Assembly (NCBI GenBank): GCA_020205615.1 | Contig: CM035163.1 | Location: 135,255,575-135,319,574, forward strand | Source of the DNA: Panax quinquefolius | Taxonomy: Eukaryota; Streptophyta; Magnoliopsida; Apiales; Araliaceae | DNA length: 64,000 nucleotides | Direction of reading: 5' to 3' | Shown here: positions 45,301 through 56,196 of the stretch, piece by piece | Position numbering within the stretch: position 1 is the stretch's first letter | How the letters are laid out: each line of letters opens with the position of its first letter | Program-made: the position numbers and the translations under genes | Notes under the pieces: generated by a model | Databases searched by the model: none | What the model was told of the DNA's origin: nothing | The model's input: only the letters and a program-made list of their open reading frames with translations

Positions 45301-47775
45301 AACTTCGGAATGGGTGATGTATACCTATTTTGGGGACGTCACATACGATTCACCCAAATTACTATTCACTCTAGTATTGTTCACTTGGGTATTTGGGACA
45401 CTTTTCGTGTTGGAGTACTATTCACGAGTTACTATTCATGAGTTATAATTTTAATGATGAATGTTATTAGAAATTAAAGTTGTGCTAGGAGTTGAATTTG
45501 GAGACGCGGACATGATATTTGAGTCTAGAACGTCGAAATTAGTAAAAATAGTCTATAAACACAAAATTTTCCGGAATTCACTATTTGGTCAAAAAGTCAA
45601 CGGTTGACTTTTTTGGGAAAAGTCAAACTTCGAAATTTCAAAATTTATATTTTTGATAAAAATAGTTTCATCATGTTGGAATGGTTTGTGTTAGTGAAAA
45701 TCGACATTTATTTCGATAAAAATTGATGTTTGGAGGTTATATTGATCAATCGGGTATTTAACCGAATAAATGAGCAATTGATTGCTATTATTTCACATGA
45801 TTATAACTATTTGTTCACATGTGATACTATTGATTCACATTCTTGTTACTATTAGGGGAGTTGGTGCAAGATTGATAATACTTGCATGACTAAGTTAAAA
45901 ATAAAGGTATAGATGGAGTTACTATACTGTAATTAATTTTATCACATAATTTACTATTGAGTCACATGATTTTACTATTGATTCACATGATTTACTATTA
46001 GGGGAGTTGGTGCAAGTTTGATAATACTTGGATTACTAAATTAAAAATAAAAAAAAAGTTGGAGGTATTGTACTGTAATATTTTGAGCCACAAAATGTGA
46101 AATTATCGAAACTATGTTTTTCATAAATAAAGCTCATTCTTCTTCATTTCTCACCAATTCACCAAAGCTTTAGAGCCATTGTTATAGAGAGAAATTATAG
46201 AGAGAAGCTATAGAGAAAATCTATAGAGAAAAGAAGAAGAAAGGCTTCGCCTTTCTATTCCAATATCCAGATTTTCTAAGGTAAGGGTTGTTATTCTTTC
46301 TTATTCATGAAGAGAACTTCATTATTCCATCCTTTATTATTCTTTTTAGAATAACTCGTATACTGCAGATACCCTATACATAACTCCGTATAAACAGATA
46401 CCCTTTACTTGGTGAAATCTTATGTTATTCCATTCTTTATATTACATTTGAATAACATGTATACGCAGCATACCCTATACATAACTCGTATAAGCGGCAT
46501 ACCCTTTACTTGGTGAAATCCTTATGTTATTCCATTCTTTATTATTACGTTGGAATAACTCAGATGCGCTGTGGTTTACCCATACTTGTGGAATGACCTG
46601 TATATGCGGTTTACCCAATACTTGGTGATCTTCTTTTATTATTCCGCATTTATTATTCTGTCGGAATATCATGTCAGTGTGAATTTCACCTAACCTGGTT
46701 CCATATTTATCATTCGCATTTATTATTCATTGAGAATAACCCGTCTGCATGGTCGGTCTCTATCGTATGTCATGGTGATGTCTTTTGTTATTCCATTCTT
46801 TATTATTTTGTTGGATAACTTTTACATGTGGATTACCATATGCATGGTGAATGATCCTTTGTATCCATTCCTTATTAAATTATGAACATGATCTCGATCA
46901 CGTGATTATTGCATGGCGCGTAAAAATCCATTTGCGCTTCATATATTCTTTATTATACTCGATTGGTTAGAGTTTTGACTTCTATACTCCATGAAATTAG
47001 TGGAATATCCTTGATATTTTAGGCTTCATCCAAAGATCTTTTCATGGATCATTTGGTATAATCGTGAACCGTGATGTTATAAGTGATGTGGTAAAAGTAC
47101 TCAGGTGGCACGTAATACATTGATGGACAATTTTGATATGATTATGACCGAGGATTATTCGGTATAGTCATGATCGTTGATGATTTAATGAATATCCTCG
47201 CCCGTGTAGTGAGGATGATTCGATGATGTAGTTTATTTATTAAGTTTCGAGTCTTAGCGATAAAAGTTGATGAAAACATTTTTAAATCATAGAAGATAGT
47301 AGGTTTTATTCTCTACTGACTCTTTTAATGGATTGCTTATTTCACCGCAGCTTTTGATCTAAAACTTGTTGTCTATTATATTCTATCGGGTTGTTATCTT
47401 TGTTGAAGGCTAGGATAATTTATTCGCATTATCTTAGTCATAATATTTCTTCGTGTGCTAGTTGAGTTCACCCTTTCTTTCAATGTTCTCTTCTGTGAAA
47501 TGAGAATATAAATGGGAGACGAGTCGGAAAAGGAGTGATGGTCCAAAAATAGCATTAGTAGTCCTCACTATTCTACGTTAAATAGTGTGACAATAAATGT
47601 AATGAGAACTTTCGAGTATGGATATTGTCTAGATGACAATATTCCTATTAGAATTCTCGCTTACGATTGTCGTATGTTACCCTTACATTTGTATAATTAA
47701 GTTTGTATTTGTATTTTGTACCATATATTTGGCGACTTAAAATGGGCGATGAATACCTAATTTTGGGGCGTTATA
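42361..47775 (+). repeat. Solo LTR J (variant subfamily) inside LTR I, split by LTR K
   Basis: Begins TGTGAGACCCCGAATTTTAT and ends TTTTGGGGCGTTATA; pieces 42361-42600 and 45344-47775. Exact duplication ATATT at 42356-42360 and 47776-47780. The first half is unlike subfamilies 1 and 2 (for example AAAAGTCAACGGTTGAC at 45593-45609, and TTGATTCACATG repeats at 45780-46000). The second half matches subfamily 1 (TATTCCATTCTTTAT and GATACCCTATACATAAC repeats at 46300-46700). It is thus a recombinant or an intermediate lineage. Confidence 0.85.
42601..45343 (+). repeat. Solo LTR K (gypsy subfamily 2) inside LTR J
   Basis: Begins TGTAAGACCCCAACTTATTA and ends TTTTGGGGACGTCACA, 2743 bp, very close to LTR G. 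Flanks TACTA (42596-42600) and TACGA (45344-45348) match at four of five bases. TATA box TATAAATA at 43946-43953. The 14-bp array has about seven units at 44228-44330. It makes the third level of the nest I-J-K. Confidence 0.9.
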
Positions 47776-47914
47776 ATATTCTTATTAAAACTCTCGCTTT
47801 ATGTTTACGTCAGTATTTTACACCATCGTTGTATAATTAAGTTTGTATTTGTATTTTTATCATGTATTTGGCGACCCAAGATGGGTGATGTATACTATAT
47901 TTTGGGGCGCCATA

Positions 47915-48119
47915 TATATTCCAAAACAGGATATTCCAATGTAATGAATGAATAATTAAAAGCGGAACCGTGTCCCATGATAAACATGATGACAGGATAT
48001 TCCAACGTAATGAATGAATAATTAAAAGCGGAACCAGGTCCGACGTATAGCATGATGCATGTGATATTCCAATGAATGAATGAATAATTAAAACGGAACC
48101 CGGTCCGTATGCGTATATA
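47915..48119 (-). repeat. Orphan piece of subfamily 1 LTR leader repeats
   Basis: Three ~60-bp units with GGATATTCCAACGTAATGAA and AATTAAAAGCGGAACC, like 36560-36830 in LTR F. It is wedged between the end of LTR I and the start of LTR L, with no LTR ends of its own. Confidence 0.75.
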
Positions 48120-50389
48120 GCGTAGCGCCCCAAAATAGGTATACATCACCCATTCTCGAGTTACAATACATGGTATGAAATAACTACAACTTTATTATTA
48201 CAATAGTAAAGCTGTGAGTTTGAATACAAATATTATCTTCTGCATAATATCTATACTCAAATAAATCCTCATCACATTTATTGATACATTATTTTACAAA
48301 AATGGTGAGGACTACTAAAACAATTCTTTCTAAAACCTTCATTCCATACCCCAGGCTGTATGCGTTATATTCTCGCATCCCGAGAAGAAAAATGGAACAA
48401 AAAGGAAAAAGGGTGAGCTCAAATAGCCCAAGAAAGAATATTATGACTAAGATAATATACAACAAATTACCGTTAGTCTTCAACAGGGGAAAAATCTAAT
48501 AGAATACAATAGACAACAAATTTTAAATCAATATTCGCGGAAATAATAATTCATTAGAAGAGTTAAGTAGAGAATGCAAACTACTATCTTCTATGTATGA
48601 ATTTAAAAGTTCATCGCCTATTTTTATCCCTCAGAACATCAATCAATATACATCCGAATCAAATATTCATCTTTTGCACTACTGTGCCAAAGATATTCAT
48701 CAGGCCAATCATGTTCATCTAAACACTGCTCATCTTTGCACTACTACCAAAGATATTCTTCGAAATCATTCATCTTTACATTCACAAAAAAGATATTCAA
48801 TAATATCATCATTTAAGACCGATGATGATGAAAATATTTTTAAAGAAACGAATCCAAAGTGAAACAAAATGACAAGGATTAAGGATTAAAGATTCGTACT
48901 TTGTTTTATCCATGTTCAAAATACCTCAAAAATAATCATAGTGGTGTAAAATTCAAGAATGATCAAAACATGGATACAATCAAAGCTAGTATCCGTAATA
49001 GATATTTTGACAAAAAGAAGAAATTTTATTTTTCTATGAATAGTGTCAGATACGTGAATAGTCAGATATCGTGAATAGTAACTCAGACACCAAAAGATAG
49101 AAATTTCCCAAAAAACATCTTCACGCTTCATTAATAGTACTTTTGAATAAGAACTCGTGAATAAGAACTCCGTACGAATAATAACTCGTGAATAGTAACT
49201 CATGAATAAGTAACTCATAAATAAGTAACTTGACATGGAAAAGTTCCAAATTTGATAAAAAGTTTCAACTAATATTTCAAAGATAATGATATCAAAGAAA
49301 TAATATCATTTGAAAGAAAATAACATCCCTTACCTCGAAAGATTAAGATTCTTAATTGGATAATGTGATAAGGTCAAGAAGGAACTTGCACCGCTAACAA
49401 TACTCAAAGTATACTCACAAGAATACTTACAATATATATCGAGAGAGAAATAGAGAGAAACTTCAGTTTCGTGTGTTTTCAATTCTAACCTAAGACCCTA
49501 TTTATAGGAAAATGCTTAGAACAAAAGTAGAAAATTGAATATAATATTAATATATTTTTTCACATTTTCTTTAGCCCACTATTAGACAACTGATCTCAGC
49601 CATTTGAATCACATGTGAGGCCAACTTAGTTGCAAAAAAACGTTTTTCTCAAAATAATTAACTAAAACTCCCAAAATTAATTATTTTAACTTCTAACTTC
49701 AATAATTCATAATAAATAGCCCTTTTATCAGAAAAATTTCAAATCTAACGAGTTTTTATAGGAAATTCAATTCTCTACAACTTTGCGTAAGAAAGTTTTT
49801 CCAAATTCCAAATGTAAATTGACCAAATCCATAAACCAAGCGATTTTTACAAAGTTATAATCAAATTTCAAATAATAAATGGGGTCCACCGACATGTTTA
49901 ACATGTTTTAAATATTTATTGCAACAAAAATACTCTTCCTCCTCCTCGATACTCATATATCCCACATTCGTTGTAAAATATCACCATTATTATATTATTA
50001 TAATATAATAATATATTTAAATAAATTATTTTATCGTAAAAGATAAAATTTCAATTTTCAACAATTGTCACATTAAAAATTTTCTCCATCTATATCCACA
50101 TAAAATCAATATTTTCTTTATCATATGAATCAATAATTAATTATTCACAAATAATATTACAAAATCACAATATTGACAACCATGCGCTCTCAGAAAGAGG
50201 GGGCTTTCCAATAAAAATTTCTCTTACTTTAAGTGCGCAATTAGGTGACCAAACCTCTCTTAGATGTAACTTTCTAGATATTGCCAATAATGTTATCTAA
50301 TAATATTATTCAGATAATATGAATTATTGCTTCGATAATGAAAAAATACTTTGTGAATGACAATTATCAAAACAACAAAGAATATAAAA
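48120..50389 (-). repeat. LTR L (gypsy subfamily 2), right part missing
   Basis: Begins with an altered terminus (GCGTAGCGCCCCAAAATAGG) and follows LTR E/M sequence in reverse: leader repeats (48660-48800), the 14-bp array in complement (49040-49210), a TATA-like box near 49498-49505, and the AATAATATTATTCAG block (50295-50310). It stops at AATATAAAA where the plus-strand element at 50390 begins. The remaining ~450 bp of U3 should lie beyond that element, in or past the assembly gap. Confidence 0.8.
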
Positions 50390-53137
50390 TGTAAGACCTC
50401 AAATTTTTTAAAAAAAAGGAATTTCCTTTATTTATTATTTTGAAATAGTAAGGGTTGATTTGATTAATGTGGATAGTAAAGGTTAAATACGCAAATATTT
50501 CAAAATAAGCAAGTGGTTATAAAATATTCATTTTGCTCTGGGAATATTCGTTTGGTCGTGGAATATTCGTATCGCTTGGGAATATTCGTATTTACCAATA
50601 CCCATATGTGGGCCCCATAACTGAAAGCGATCGGATGAGGAAAACGACAAAGTTTGGGTGGTTATAAATAATTGCCAGAGTTGTTACCGTTAAGATCAGA
50701 ATTTATTACCGTAAGACCGCTTGAATACCCGTGGTTAAAATACAAAGAATACGCTGTGGTCGCATAAAGAAATACACCAGATTACATAAATTGTTGAATT
50801 ATCGATCCTTACGTAAGATGGCACTACTCAATAATTTTCACAAGAGTTATTGTTCAATAGTTTTATTTTATCGATTCAATAATTGTCATATTGATATTTT
50901 ATATTATCATTGTTCAATAATTGTCATCGCACAAAGATTTCCCATTATCAAATCAATAATTCATATTATTTGAATAATATTATTAGATAACATTATTGGC
51001 AATGTCTAGAAAGTTCTCACTAAGGAGAGGTTTGGTCACCTAATTGCCACCAAGAAGAGAAATCCTTATCGAAAGCCCCTCTTTCCTGGAACTACTGTCA
51101 TTATAATTGTGATTCTCGTAATATTATTTGTGAATAATTAATTATTGATTCATATGATAAGGAAATATTTATTTTATATGAATATAAATGATGGATTTAT
51201 TTATGGTTATTAATGAAGAAATTATTGTTGAGGTGTTTTATCAAGATTTTATCTGATCGAGGTATTAAAAAATCAAATCGTGGGTTTCTAGATATATCAT
51301 GGGGTTATAATTTTTAATCCGACCGCTGATTGTGGTAATTTTTGGGTATGTTATACATACATAAGTTGAGTATATGTCCACAAATTTTGAACCGTTAAAA
51401 TGCACGAATGATTTGTTGTGAATTTTAAGAGGTGTCTGATTCTTAAATTAGGTTTATAATTGATTTTGGTGGAAAATTTAGAATTGAGGGCCCCACTTGT
51501 GGTTGGTGAAGAAATGTGCTGAATTTTATTTCAAATGTGGTGGGTGGCAATAGTAGCGTGTAAAGCCATCGTAGCAGTCAAGTCCGCTTCATGGGCTAAC
51601 ATTTTCCTATAAATAGAGGCTAAAGTTAGAATTGAAAATCACACCGTAAACAAAGTTTTCTTTTCTCTCTATATTATCGAGCTTATTTTGTGAGTATTTA
51701 GATACTTTGAGAGTTGTTGTTCAAGATAAGTTTCATTCAAAGATCACTTCCGACCTTTCCTTCCGGCAAGTCGATTCTTTCGAGGTAAGGGATGTTATTT
51801 TCTTCTCAAATGATATTAATTCTTCAATATCATTACGTCAAATATCGTCAGTACTTTTTATCAAATTTGAACTTTTTCATGCTTGGGGTTACTATTCATG
51901 AGTTACTATTCACGAAGTTACTATTCATGAGTTACTATTCACGAGTTACTATTCACGAGTACTATTCATGTTGCGTAAAATGTTTTTTTGTGGAATTTCT
52001 ATCTTTGCGTGCTTGAGTTACTATTCACGATACCATGACTATTCACGATACTTAGACTATTCACTTAATACGGCACTATTCAATTTAAAATGAAAATTTT
52101 TCTTTCGCCTAAAATATCTATTCTGGATACTAGCTTTGATCAGATCCATGTTTTGATCATTCTTCAATTTTACACCACTACGATTATTTTTGAGGTATTG
52201 TTGACATGGATAAAACAAAGTACGAATCCTTAATCCTTAATCCTCGCCATTTTGTTTCAATCGGATTCGCTTTTTTAAAATATTTTCATCATCCTCACCT
52301 TTAAATGATGATATTATTGAATATCTTCGGCCCAGAGTAAAAGATGAATGATTTCAAGAATATCTTTGGCTCAGTAAGGCAAAGATGAATGATTTCTCAA
52401 GAATATCTTTGGCCCAGAAGGCAGATGAATGATTTCAAGAATATCTTTGGCCGTAGAAGCAAAGATGAAAAGTGTTTAAATGAATACGACTGATCGATGA
52501 ATATCTTTGGCCTTTTGTGCAAAGATGAACAGTGTTGAGATGAATACGACTGATTGATGAATATCTTTGGGCTCAGAAAGGCAAAGATGAATATTTGATT
52601 CGGAGATGAATATCGATTGATGTTACAGGATAAAATATTGATGATGGACCGTTAAATTCATAGATTATAGTAGATTTCATTCTCTACGAACTCTTCTATG
52701 AATTATTATTTCATCATGAATATTGATCCGAAACTTGTTGCTCATCAGATTCTATCGATTTTTCCTCGCTTGAGACTAACGATAATTTTTGTATATTATC
52801 TTAGTCATAACATTCTTTATCGGGCTAGTTGAGCTCACCCTTTTCCTTGTTGTTCCATTTTTCTTCTCGTGAGAGGCGAAATGTAAATGAGTACTAGCTC
52901 TGGGTATGGAAATGAAGGTTCTGTAGAGAGTTGTTTAGTAGTCCTCACCATTATTGTAAAATAATGTATCAATAAATGTGATGAGGATTTATTTGAGTAT
53001 AAATATTGTCTGAAGATAATATTTGTATTTAAACTCACAGCTTTATTGTTGTGATAATAAAGTTGTAGTTGTTTCACCATGTATTTGGCGACTCAGAATG
53101 GGTCGGATGGAATGGACCTATTTTTGGGGCCGCCACA
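50390..53137 (+). repeat. LTR M, 5' LTR of gypsy element 3 (subfamily 2)
   Basis: Begins TGTAAGACCTCAAATTTTTT and ends TTTTGGGGCCGCCACA, 2748 bp. U3 is ~1.2 kb up to the TATA box at 51608-51615, and the transcribed part is ~1.5 kb. The transcript contains the 14-bp array (about six units, 51889-51970) and seven or so units built on GAATATCTTTGGC...AAAGATGAATGATTTC (52310-52620). Confidence 0.92.
51608..51615 (+). promoter_or_regulatory. TATA box of LTR M
   Basis: TATAAATA followed by GAGGCTAAAGTTAGAATTG, then a TTTCTCTCTATATTATCGAG leader. Conserved in LTRs G, K and N at the same relative place. Confidence 0.6.
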
Positions 53138-53138
53138 C

Positions 53139-53152
53139 TGGTATCGTGAGAT
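53139..53152 (+). other. Primer binding site, gypsy element 3
   Basis: TGGTATCGTGAGAT starts one base after the LTR end, close to the initiator tRNA-Met site TGGTATCAGAGC. The difference CAGAG to CGTGAG again falls at a CAG. Confidence 0.8.
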
Positions 53153-53321
53153 TAGGATACGATCTCCAAGTGGAGATCGGGAATAGAACTAGAGGGAGAG
53201 ACGAGTAAATCCTTTCGCTAAAGGTGTCCTACCTAAGCTTATTTGTTAGTTGGTCATATTATAGGGGTATTATGTGATATATTTCTTTAATTAACCCTTA
53301 TTTTACGACAGATTTTTGAGA

Positions 53322-54290
53322 ATGTCGATCGAGAATATTAATAGTGGAGTAAATGAGACCGTGGAGATGCTCAGACTTAACAACGAGGAGAACGTGCAAC
53401 AGTCGTCGGCAATGTACCTCCCGTGAATAACACCACCGAGCGTATGATGAACGAGGGATGTTTAGAAGCTTTTGCAGCTCATGCAAAATCGCATTTAGGA
53501 GACTCGTGTTCAAAATACAGAGGAGATGATGATAATTCATTACGGGTGGTCACAAATGCAAGCAGCTCAAAGAGTCGGGACCACCGTAATCTGGGAAAGC
53601 CATCCCATCACAATGAAATATGGGTCAAGCAAATTACCAAGATATTCGATGTCTTGATGCATCGGCGAACATGTAAAGTTCCATTCGCTACTTTTATGTT
53701 CCGTGATGGGCATTACATCGTGGAATCAGGAAGCACTCATCATTCACCGCACTCAAAGATGTCACGGGAGACGCTTTAGAACAAATAATGACAAGTACTT
53801 CCCGAAAGTATTCGGGCTATATGGGGAAGTTGAGTTTATTAGATCGAGCAGAATAACATGACGCCTGTCCCAAAGACGAGGCGTAAGTTCATGAGTTATC
53901 CGTGCTCAGCACCTCATTTGGTGGAGAATGAGGAACGATGACGCGGATGTTTCGAGAGGTTCAAAACCCAAGATACGCCAAGATCTCATTTCTCATAAAT
54001 TTTCTCTATTCGGATGTTGTAAACAGGCTCTCGATTGTTAGAGCGAGATAACGAAAGTACGCTCAACCGAGGGACCATAACCGTGATCATACCAAAGATA
54101 TAGAATACCATCGTAATAACGATAACCAAAGGAGAAAGAAGAATACTTTACAAAAGGCTAGAACCACTCGGTGGTAATCGTGGCCATGAAAATAGAAGAA
54201 GCGAAGTTGGGAGGAGATTTTAAAAAGAGGAGATTCAACAACCACCATGTGAAGACGCCAACAAGAAGAAACTAGTTCTAAGGGAGGAGA
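53322..54290 (+). pseudogene. gag capsid region, gypsy element 3
   Basis: Start at 53322 (MSIENINSGVNETVEMLRLN), about 185 bp after the primer site, as in the other copies. Recognisable pieces are WVKQITKIFDVLMH (about 53615-53660), DKYFPKVFG-like sequence near 53790, HLVENEER near 53917, LISHKFSLFGC near 53980 and a basic linker. The longest open stretch (53423-53779, 118 codons) lies in a mixed frame. Numerous indels; no intact capsid. Confidence 0.75.
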
Positions 54291-54306
54291 ACGACCACCT
54301 ATCATA

Positions 54307-54405
54307 TGTTATAAATGCGGAAAGAGGGATATATCACCAAACCGCCCACAACAGCTTTAAGGTATGCTATAATTGTGGAAAGGAAGGACATATCGCCGAG
54401 ATTGT
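54307..54405 (+). pseudogene. Two CCHC zinc knuckles, gypsy element 3
   Basis: CYKCGKRDISPN, with the Gly-His and final Cys region damaged, and CYNCGKEGHIAEI, where the final Cys is displaced by an indel. They correspond to the complete pair at 12864-12965. Neither has a full metal-ligand set as written. Confidence 0.7.
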
Positions 54406-54539
54406 ACGATATCGAAACCCACCCAGCGGGAATGGTGACTCAAAAGGATGTCCTGTAAAAGTCAAAGTCAACGATTCTCGGAAGAGCGCTTTGTCGTGAC
54501 TTCCATTAAAATACGAGGAACCCGAACGGTTAGCACAAG

Positions 54540-54850
54540 TTAGTTAATTATAAATTCTTGCGATGTTTATACCTTTACTAGATACCCTGCTTCTACCCAT
54601 TCTTTATCTCTTCGCTTGCGCCAACGCTTGAACTCGACTACGAGAAATTAGACTTTCACCTATTTATGGAGACTCATAGAGAAACTTTCATTACATCCGT
54701 TGTTTAAAAATCTTGTTTGATTCAAAGTCAGCACCATTACCTTACCTCGTTAACCTTATCTCTTTAAAGATACTTGCTTTTGGGATTGATCGTTAACTAC
54801 TCATCATGCCAAAATTGATTGCTTTTGTAAGGTCATAGTTTTCATATTCC
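54540..54850 (+). pseudogene. Aspartic protease fragment, gypsy element 3
   Basis: Frame pieces show LLDT, then THSLSLRLRQ-type sequence and LDYEKLDFHLFMETHRETFI near 54630-54690, followed by the GIDW-LTTHHAKIDC equivalent near 54780-54820. The order and spacing match 12276-12800. Several frameshifts and at least one stop. Confidence 0.7.
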
Positions 54851-55084
54851 TAAGCAACCTCATTATTCAACTCAAGCAATCAAACCATTGTAGTCAAACA
54901 TTTTCATATCGCCATGAAGTCATTCGCTTATTACTTGATGTCAAGTTTTCTTAGTCCATGTTATGGATTTGAATAAAGACACGCCGATTTGAATAATATT
55001 CTTGTTGTTATTGATTTTTCCCGACGATTTCAAGAATTTCTCGCTTACTCCCAAAGCTCGATATTAAATTTTGTATCGAATTTG

Positions 55085-55260
55085 AACCCAGACAAAACTC
55101 ATTTCTAAAATCTCATATCGAATGGCTCCTATTGAACTTCGTGAGTTAAAATTCAACTATAGAATTTGGTACCGAGCCTTTATCTTGCGACTTTTCAGGA
55201 ATTCACCAAGCCGCACTCTCCAGTAAGGGACGCCATATTCGTATGCGATAAAAACCGATA
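55085..55260 (+). pseudogene. Start of reverse transcriptase, gypsy element 3
   Basis: MAPIELRELKFN at about 55123, then damaged FIRPSTSP, and SPVRDAIFVCDKNR instead of the usual PWGAPVLFVKKDG. Sequence then switches near 55262 to an unrelated short motif (GTGACGTGCTATCCAAGG) before resuming beyond the RT palm. The polymerase active site is absent. Confidence 0.7.
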
Positions 55261-55329
55261 GGTGTCATTGTGACGTGCTATCCAAGGTTGGGATATGAGT
55301 CACAGCTTGAGAACAACCTAAGTTTCAGA

Positions 55330-56180
55330 ATCTAAATACGTAGCTTTCAGGTTTAGTTGGTTATTATCTGAGATTCACAAGGATATTCTCAATCGCTATT
55401 CCATTAACGAAATAACTCATAGAGAGATACAAAATTCAAATGGAGCAAGGAATGTGGAAGAGCTCAAGAACTCAAGAGGAGACTCATTTCAAAGATATGT
55501 TCTACCACGCCATCCCGGAAAAGCGTAACGTGGTAGTGACGTGTTGAGTAGTAAGATCGATACAAGCACGAAAGTACGATGTTGTCAAAGACTAATTTCA
55601 GATAATATACAAATAATAGAGATGGAGATGAAAACTCTAGTACCCACGTGATGATATACGAGTACGTGATGATATACGAGTATAATCGATTTTAATCGAT
55701 AAAGTTAAAGTCGCTCAAGCCACACACCGGAGCCGATGAATTCAAGAAGGAGGTGCAAGAAGTCATTATTTCAAAAGCGAGAATCTATGAGGTGAGGAAA
55801 GCTCAAACCTTCGATTTATTAATCCATTTGAAATTTTCGATCGAATAGAACTCGGCCTATAAACTCGCTTTTAACGCCAAGTATGACGCTATGTTCATAA
55901 CGCTTTTCACGACGATGTTACGAATACGTGGACGAATTCAACCACGCCATCGAAGTTAGAACCGGACGAGATAGCCAAGACTTAACGACGAGGAGGTACC
56001 ACAAGATTTTGTGAGAGGAGAGAGAATACGACCTATGTACCGAGGTTATACCATAAGTTAAAGTTTCAGTGAGAAACCATGTTATTGAGGAAACGACTGG
56101 GAGTTGGAAACGAAACGAAAGCGAGGTATCTTTACCTTTTCAAACACTGTGTATCGTGACGCCAATTTCGAGGACGAAAT
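55330..56180 (+). pseudogene. RNase H, integrase and chromodomain remnants, gypsy element 3
   Basis: Sequence resumes at the post-RT connection (GTAGCTTTCAGGTTTAG, then TATCTGAGATTC). It has a short RNase H piece (about 55440-55560), the integrase start (GTTAAAGTCGCTCAAGC, about 55703), an integrase C-terminal piece (about 55840-55950) and a chromodomain end to 56160. Long deletions lie between the pieces and no frame survives. Confidence 0.65.
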
Positions 56181-56182
56181 TT

Positions 56183-56196
56183 CATAAGGAGGGAGG
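56183..56196 (+). other. Polypurine tract, gypsy element 3
   Basis: ATAAGGAGGGAGGT, preceded by AATTTCGAGGACGAAATTTC, the most canonical form of this lineage's tract in the window. Confidence 0.85.

Larger units (their letters stand above)
38625..47914 (+). repeat. LTR I (subfamily 1), 5'-truncated and split by LTRs H and J
   Basis: Three collinear pieces: 38625-39721, 41729-42360 and 47776-47914, ending TTTTGGGGCGCCATA (a changed GCGTCACA). The missing left part is the whole U3 and the start of the transcript. The first base left (ACTACCTCACTACTCC) lies roughly 110 bp after the position of the TATA box in other copies. It carries the TATTCCATTCTTTAT...GATACCC leader repeats at 38690-39440. 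Solo LTR H and the LTR J/K nest are inserted in it with exact duplications. Confidence 0.8.

Noticed and set aside
48593..48862. 89-codon frame with repeated NIHLLHYCAKDIH phrases
   Set aside because: Translation of the GATATTC leader array of LTR L; similar frames at 35087-35366, 40179-40481 and 44582-44866 have the same origin.
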